A DNA stretch of 11,206 nucleotides from Dehalococcoidia bacterium UBA2979. GTDB taxonomy: Bacteria > Chloroflexota > Dehalococcoidia > UBA2979. Each line of letters begins with the position of its first letter. Positions within the stretch are counted from its first letter, which is position 1. The stretch is taken from the NCBI GenBank assembly GCA_002348225.1, contig DEAP01000092.1, positions 1 through 11,206 of the forward strand, in the 5' to 3' direction. The translations under genes were made by a program, and so were the position numbers. Positions 7,594 through 11,206 of this stretch are shown in pieces. The notes below the pieces were generated by a model. The model was not told the origin of the DNA. It searched no databases and saw only the letters and a program-made list of their open reading frames with translations.

Positions 7594-7998
7594 ATGCTGA
7601 GTTTAAAAAATTATACCGTCGCCGTCCATGATCTGGATGAGGCCATCGAGAATCATTCGAAGCGTTTCGGTATGCAGAAAGTCGGAGATAGAGGATTCAA
7701 TGATGTAGGAAAATTCGACTTTCAGGCGATGGGGTATGGAGATGCCACCTTACTTCTCCTATGCCAACCCACTCACGAAAGCCCCATCGCAAAACTGATG
7801 TCGGAACGGCAAAACGATTTCAACCCCCACGGCGAGGGAATGTATCTCATAGCATACGAAACTGATGATGTTGATACCTTCTGCAAGCAAGTGGAAGAAA
7901 ATGGTGGCAGAGTCACTCGTATCCCAGGTGCTGCCAATGCCTGGGTTCACCCTACCTCGTCACATTTTGTCCTTATGGAGATATTACCGAAGTCATAA
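7594..7998 (+). CDS. VOC-superfamily protein resembling methylmalonyl-CoA epimerase, metal ligands altered
   Basis: This 134-residue protein shows the paired beta-alpha-beta-beta-beta modules of the vicinal oxygen chelate fold. It resembles methylmalonyl-CoA epimerase in VAVHDLDEA (9-17), SPIAKLMSER (63-72), the GMYLIAYETDDV stretch (82-93) and HPTSSHFVLMEI (119-130). Epimerases bind a divalent metal through a first-strand His, a Gln, a His in the GIHHIAF motif and a C-terminal Glu. Here the first His position is N6 and the His pair is Y84-L85, leaving only E129. It may therefore be metal-free, or use other residues such as H119 or H124, and may act on a different CoA ester or only bind it. 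AGGAG lies eight bases before the ATG. Its position directly before a propionyl-CoA-carboxylase-type subunit supports a role on a carboxylated acyl-CoA, but epimerase activity is not assured. Confidence 0.8.
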   Translation: MLSLKNYTVAVHDLDEAIENHSKRFGMQKVGDRGFNDVGKFDFQAMGYGDATLLLLCQPTHESPIAKLMSERQNDFNPHGEGMYLIAYETDDVDTFCKQVEENGGRVTRIPGAANAWVHPTSSHFVLMEILPKS

Positions 7999-8010
7999 GA
8001 CTACATTCCT

Positions 8011-8016
8011 AGGGGG
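8011..8016 (+). promoter_or_regulatory. Ribosome-binding site that fixes the carboxyltransferase start
   Basis: AGGGGG lies eight bases before the ATG at 8025 but only two bases before the in-frame ATG at 8019. The spacing favours 8025. Confidence 0.7.
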
Positions 8017-8024
8017 AAATGAAT

Positions 8025-9596
8025 ATGACATGGGAACCAGAAATAGATGAAATCAATCACAGGCGTGCCTTGGCCAAAGAGATGGGTGGAACAGACCGGG
8101 TTGCACAACAACACTCACTGGGAAAACTTACCGTCCGTGAGCGCATAGAAGCACTAGTGGATCCCAATAGTTTTCTTGAAAGAGGCATTCTAGGTGGAGT
8201 CGGCACCTACGACGACGATGAAAAACTCACGGATTTTGTGCCCAAATCAACAGTATTCGGAATCGGAAAAGTAGATAACCGACCGGTGTCAGTCACTGGT
8301 CAAGATTTCACGGCCAGACCGGGGAGCGGGAGTGCCGGTGCCAATGGGACCACTGTCACCGGAGGTCCGCGCACGATATCGGCGGAACATATATCACATG
8401 AAATGAAAATACCCTTCATCCGACTAATCGATGGATTTGGGGCTGATATACGTGCTGTCGGGCAAAAAAATAGAACGTATATTCCGAACGGCAACTGGAA
8501 ACTGGAGCACGAATTACTATCGGAAGTCCCGATAGTCGCAGCGGCTCTGGGCTCGGTTGCAGGACTTCCTGCAGCCTGGGTTCCAGCTTCCCATTTTTCG
8601 ATAATGGTTAAGGGCAAAACACAAGTGTTCGCAGCAGGACCACCTGTCGTCAAGAGAGCAATAGGCTTGGATATCCACAAAGAAGATCTTGGCGGATATC
8701 AACAACATTCGCGCACAAGTGGAGTAGTGAATAATGAAGCGGAGGACGAATTGGATGCTCTTCAGCAGATCCGCCGCTTCCTTTCTTATCTACCTACAAA
8801 TGTCTGGGAGCTGCCGCCTCTCGGGGATGAAAGTGACCCGCGCGACAGAAAAGCTCATGAACTACGATCGATTATCCCGCGAGATCGGAATCGTGGATAT
8901 AACCCCCGACAACTAATCGCCCATGTAATGGATAACGACTCTACCTTCGAGCTAAGTCGGTATTTTGGTGGATCACAGATAACGATGTTTGCCAGGCTCA
9001 ATGGTCGGCCGGTCGGCATTCTAGCGAATGATCCTATGGTACATGGCGGTGCGCAGGACGCATCCGCGGCAAGAAAAGTGGAAAAATTCGTAGATACCTG
9101 TGACACATTTCATCTGCCAATAATAAATTTTTCGGACCAGCCGGGTTTTATGATTGGTCCCGCGGCTGAAGCTGCCGGCACACTCAGAGCTGGGGTACGA
9201 ACGGCAGTCGCAATAGGACAGGCAACCGTTCCATGGGCCACCGTAATTGTCCGAAGAGTATATGGAGTCGCGGGTGGCGCAAGACAAGATAATTCTCATT
9301 TCAATTTTCAACTAGCGTGGCCATCTGGCGAATGGGGATCACTTCCAATTGAAGGAGGTATCGCTGCCGCATATAGACGTGAGATAGAAGCCGCTGAGAA
9401 CCCAGAAGAGTACCGGCAACAACTGGAAGAAAAACTTATCTCCATCCGAGCGCCGTGGCGTACAGCAGAAGATTTGGACGTTGAAGATATTATCGACCCT
9501 GCGGACACCCGACCAATGCTTTCAGACTGGCTTGATGTTGCCTACAAGGCAAACGAAAGATTGGTTGGTCCAAAGTCACGAGGGATGCGTCCATAA
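8025..9596 (+). CDS. Acyl-CoA carboxylase/decarboxylase carboxyltransferase subunit (PccB/MmdA-like)
   Basis: This 523-residue protein has the usual length and two crotonase-like halves of a biotin-dependent carboxyltransferase. Visible family segments are GKLTVRERIEAL (33-44), the first-half Gly-rich loop GSGSAGANG (100-108), LGGYQQH...SGVVNNEAEDE (222-242), GGAQDASAARKVEKFVD (341-357), SDQPGFMIGP (370-379), GAQ-like YGVAGGARQ (413-421) and a QLAWPSGEWGSL stretch (429-440). Such subunits move a carboxyl group between carboxybiotin and an acyl-CoA, as in propionyl-, acetyl- or methylcrotonyl-CoA carboxylases and methylmalonyl-CoA decarboxylase. No biotin carboxylase, biotin carrier or sodium-pump subunit is in the run, so partners must be encoded elsewhere or the protein works differently. 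The substrate is not assignable. It closes the plus-strand run and ends four bases from the convergent flavin oxidoreductase gene. ATG 8025 is chosen over 8019 for ribosome-site spacing. Confidence 0.9.
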   Translation: MTWEPEIDEINHRRALAKEMGGTDRVAQQHSLGKLTVRERIEALVDPNSFLERGILGGVGTYDDDEKLTDFVPKSTVFGIGKVDNRPVSVTGQDFTARPGSGSAGANGTTVTGGPRTISAEHISHEMKIPFIRLIDGFGADIRAVGQKNRTYIPNGNWKLEHELLSEVPIVAAALGSVAGLPAAWVPASHFSIMVKGKTQVFAAGPPVVKRAIGLDIHKEDLGGYQQHSRTSGVVNNEAEDELDALQQIRRFLSYLPTNVWELPPLGDESDPRDRKAHELRSIIPRDRNRGYNPRQLIAHVMDNDSTFELSRYFGGSQITMFARLNGRPVGILANDPMVHGGAQDASAARKVEKFVDTCDTFHLPIINFSDQPGFMIGPAAEAAGTLRAGVRTAVAIGQATVPWATVIVRRVYGVAGGARQDNSHFNFQLAWPSGEWGSLPIEGGIAAAYRREIEAAENPEEYRQQLEEKLISIRAPWRTAEDLDVEDIIDPADTRPMLSDWLDVAYKANERLVGPKSRGMRP

Positions 9597-9600
9597 CTGC

Positions 9601-10629
9601 TCAGTCTTCGGCCAACTGGGGCAGAACCTCAGCAGAGAGAAGCTCTAGATATTTCACAACTTTTTCGTGGTCGATGCCGGGTGGTATGCGGAGAATAGTA
9701 CCGTTAATTGGCACCTCAGCTTGACGGCGGCGATAAAAATCCACCGCTTGTTCAGGAGTACCTACAAATGGACCCGAAAGATCTGCCATCGACCGCATCT
9801 CCTCCGGAGTAGTAGCCGGTTCATGTCTTTTATCAATATTGGCACCATCGGCCACAGCAGCAGCAGCTCCCCACTCAGCATATTTTGAATACGAGTAGAA
9901 GATATGCTCACGTGCATCTTCCCAACCCTGCTCAGGATCTTCGGACACCCAGAAATCACGACTATCAAATACTGGTATCGATGCTGGATCACGTCCGTAC
10001 TTCCTCATAGCGGAAGCAAATTGATCATAAACACCGGCACCTCCAACATAGTGAAAGCCGTCTGCCTCGCGAGCAACACGTTCGATAGCTTTTCCACGAG
10101 ACGCCCCCAACCAAATTGGGGGGTGGGGAGTCTGAATCGGTTTTGGCTGGACAGCAGCTCCCTCAACTTTGAAACGTTTACCTTTGAAATCAAATTTTTG
10201 CTCGGTCCAACAGCGCTTAATGATTTCAATACCCTCGTCCATCAAGGACGGTCGATTCTTCCTGTTTACTCCGAATATTGGATATTCCTCGGGTACGTAT
10301 CCGACTGCCATGCCTAGGATAAATCTACCATTTGACAGCACATCTACAACCGCGGCATCTTCCGCCACGCGAACGGGATGATGCATTGGCAGCAGGAGTA
10401 GTCTGGTGCCTATAGTGATCCTTTCCGTCTGCACAGCTGCAGCTCCAGCCATCACTAATGTGGATGGACAATAACCATCTTCCGCACTGTGATGTTCAGA
10501 CATCCAAACGCTATCAAAACCTAATGATTCCGCTATACGGATTTGCTCCAAGGTTTCTTCATATACTTGCTGATATGGCTTCCGCCACTGCTCAGGATTT
10601 CTCATACCAAATAGCAGACCGAATTTCAT
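9601..10629 (-). CDS. LLM-class flavin-dependent oxidoreductase (luciferase-like monooxygenase)
   Basis: This 342-residue protein is a single (beta/alpha)8 domain of the bacterial luciferase-like family, cytoplasmic and using reduced FMN or F420. Family marks include LGFDSVWMSEHH (36-47), ERITIGTRLLLLPMHHPVR (69-87) followed by AED, LSNGRFILGMAVGY (98-111) and QPKPIQTPHPPIWLGA (161-176). It resembles two-component monooxygenases of the alkanesulfonate/long-chain group more than F420 reductases, but cofactor and substrate cannot be fixed from sequence, and no flavin reductase gene is visible. A run of seven G (10634-10640) four bases before the ATG serves as the ribosome site. It lies 67 bases downstream of an SDR gene on the same strand and is probably co-transcribed with it. 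It is convergent with the carboxyltransferase, with only four bases between stops and no room for a separate terminator. Confidence 0.92.
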   Translation of the reverse strand: MKFGLLFGMRNPEQWRKPYQQVYEETLEQIRIAESLGFDSVWMSEHHSAEDGYCPSTLVMAGAAAVQTERITIGTRLLLLPMHHPVRVAEDAAVVDVLSNGRFILGMAVGYVPEEYPIFGVNRKNRPSLMDEGIEIIKRCWTEQKFDFKGKRFKVEGAAVQPKPIQTPHPPIWLGASRGKAIERVAREADGFHYVGGAGVYDQFASAMRKYGRDPASIPVFDSRDFWVSEDPEQGWEDAREHIFYSYSKYAEWGAAAAVADGANIDKRHEPATTPEEMRSMADLSGPFVGTPEQAVDFYRRRQAEVPINGTILRIPPGIDHEKVVKYLELLSAEVLPQLAED

Positions 10630-10649
10630 ATATCCCCCCCTAGAGTTAT

Positions 10650-10667
10650 CTGGCTAATCATAGCCGG
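10650..10667. repeat. Small inverted repeat between SDR and flavin oxidoreductase genes
   Basis: CTGGCTA (10650-10656) and TAGCCGG (10661-10667) pair over seven positions with one G-T pair and a four-base loop. On the minus strand no U-run follows, so it is unlikely to be a strong terminator. It could be an RNA hairpin separating the two genes or a protein site. Confidence 0.3.
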
Positions 10668-10696
10668 ATCATGTAGGAATAGATGATAGCCAATAT

Positions 10697-11206
10697 CTAG
10701 ACCACCGCAGAGGAACCGCCATCAGCGTTTATTGCTGAGCCCGTAATATAACTCCCGCGATCAGACACTAAAAAAGTAATAAGATCTGCAACTTCAGACG
10801 CCTCGCCTACTCGCCCAAGAGGCAATGATTTGCCGCGCTCAGCATACGCTTCTGCCAGATCAAGATCTGGAAACGCCGACTGAGTCGCACGGTCTATTTG
10901 TCCACTCTTTATCAATCCGATACAGATGGTGTTCACGAGAATCCCATACTTGGCAAGATCGAGAGACATGGCTTTTGTTAATGCGATGCCGGCTGCTCGA
11001 CTGACTGACGTCGGCAGGGAACCAGCCCTAGGAGCTTTCCCAGCAACCGCGGTCACGTTTATTATGCGCCCATGTGCGGACTTACGTAGAGCGGGCACAG
11101 CCAGTCTGCTACATCGGATGGCTGCCTTGAGTTTGAGGTCAAGGTCGTAGTCCCAGAGCTCGTCATCTACATCCTCGAATGGCTTTGCGGCCGATTGACC
11201 TGCGTT
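10697..11206 (-). CDS. SDR-family protein, C-terminal 169 residues (5' truncated by window), catalytic residues replaced
   Basis: The minus-strand frame stays open to the right edge and begins with NAG (11198-11206), the conserved SDR motif after the fourth strand. The apparent GTG start at 11098 is therefore internal, and about 80-90 residues with the nucleotide-binding glycine motif lie outside. Visible segments are GRIINVTAVAG (46-56), LPTSVSRAAGIALTKA (64-79), a GILVNTICIG stretch and the C-terminal TGSAINADGG, giving normal SDR length. The catalytic Ser position is Ala (A53, in NVTA for NVSS), Tyr is T66 and Lys is R70, so the classical proton-relay tetrad is lost. Divergent SDR subgroups of this kind, annotated as FabG-like, are known and mostly uncharacterised. 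It precedes the flavin oxidoreductase on the same strand. It may have an unconventional active site or a binding role; typical ketone reduction should not be assumed. Confidence 0.88.
   Translation of the reverse strand, partial: NAGQSAAKPFEDVDDELWDYDLDLKLKAAIRCSRLAVPALRKSAHGRIINVTAVAGKAPRAGSLPTSVSRAAGIALTKAMSLDLAKYGILVNTICIGLIKSGQIDRATQSAFPDLDLAEAYAERGKSLPLGRVGEASEVADLITFLVSDRGSYITGSAINADGGSSAVV

Noticed and set aside
7865..8050. Plus-strand frame overlapping the VOC and carboxyltransferase gene junction
   Set aside because: It overlaps two well-supported genes in another frame, lacks a ribosome site and has no recognisable protein features.
11096..11098. GTG as the start of a 133-residue SDR-like protein
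   Set aside because: The same frame continues upstream to the window edge with a clear NAG motif and SDR helix; the codon is an internal Val.

Overview
The window reads as a stretch of chromosome from a free-living, probably uncultured bacterium rich in CoA-ester catabolism. It holds two single-domain family III (CaiB/BaiF) CoA-transferases plus a two-domain one, a crotonase, a biotin-dependent carboxyltransferase, a VOC protein, a luciferase-like flavin oxidoreductase and an SDR. This mix resembles the marine SAR202 lineage of Chloroflexota, known for expanded families of flavin monooxygenases, CoA-transferases and dehydrogenases. That assignment is inference from gene content only; there is no rRNA or marker gene here. 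Base composition looks even and near 50% GC, and I see no mobile element, tRNA, rRNA or CRISPR.

Layout. (1) 1-315, plus strand: the C-terminal part of a Fur-family metal regulator whose start lies left of the window. (2) 332-2788, minus strand, convergent with it: an 818-residue fusion of two CaiB/BaiF domains. (3) 2789-2929: a divergent control region with a plausible promoter, a perfect inverted repeat just downstream of its -10, and a small tandem repeat. (4) 2930-9596, plus strand: a tight six-gene run made of crotonase, CoA-transferase, CoA-transferase (4-base ATGA overlap), UMF1/Atg22-type MFS transporter, methylmalonyl-CoA-epimerase-like VOC protein and acyl-CoA carboxylase carboxyltransferase subunit. 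Gaps are 26-45 bases and I see no convincing internal terminator, so one transcript is likely. (5) 9601-11206, minus strand, convergent with the run: a luciferase-like flavin oxidoreductase preceded by an SDR that runs off the right edge.

Working model (inference): a carboxylic acid is moved by the MFS protein, activated by CoA transfer, rearranged or hydrated by the crotonase, and handled at the carboxyl end by the VOC/carboxyltransferase pair. The flavin enzyme and SDR may supply oxygenation and redox steps. The substrate cannot be read from the sequence.

The most striking pattern is catalytic asymmetry among the CoA-transferases. The fused protein is an Asp-less domain followed by an Asp-containing domain. 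The coupled gene pair repeats that order: an Asp-less protein, then an Asp-containing one. The two Asp-less units share a signature the other two lack. This suggests an obligate heteromeric CoA-transferase that also exists as a single-chain fusion. The crotonase, VOC protein and SDR also lack canonical catalytic or metal-binding residues, so textbook reactions should not be assigned to them by homology alone.
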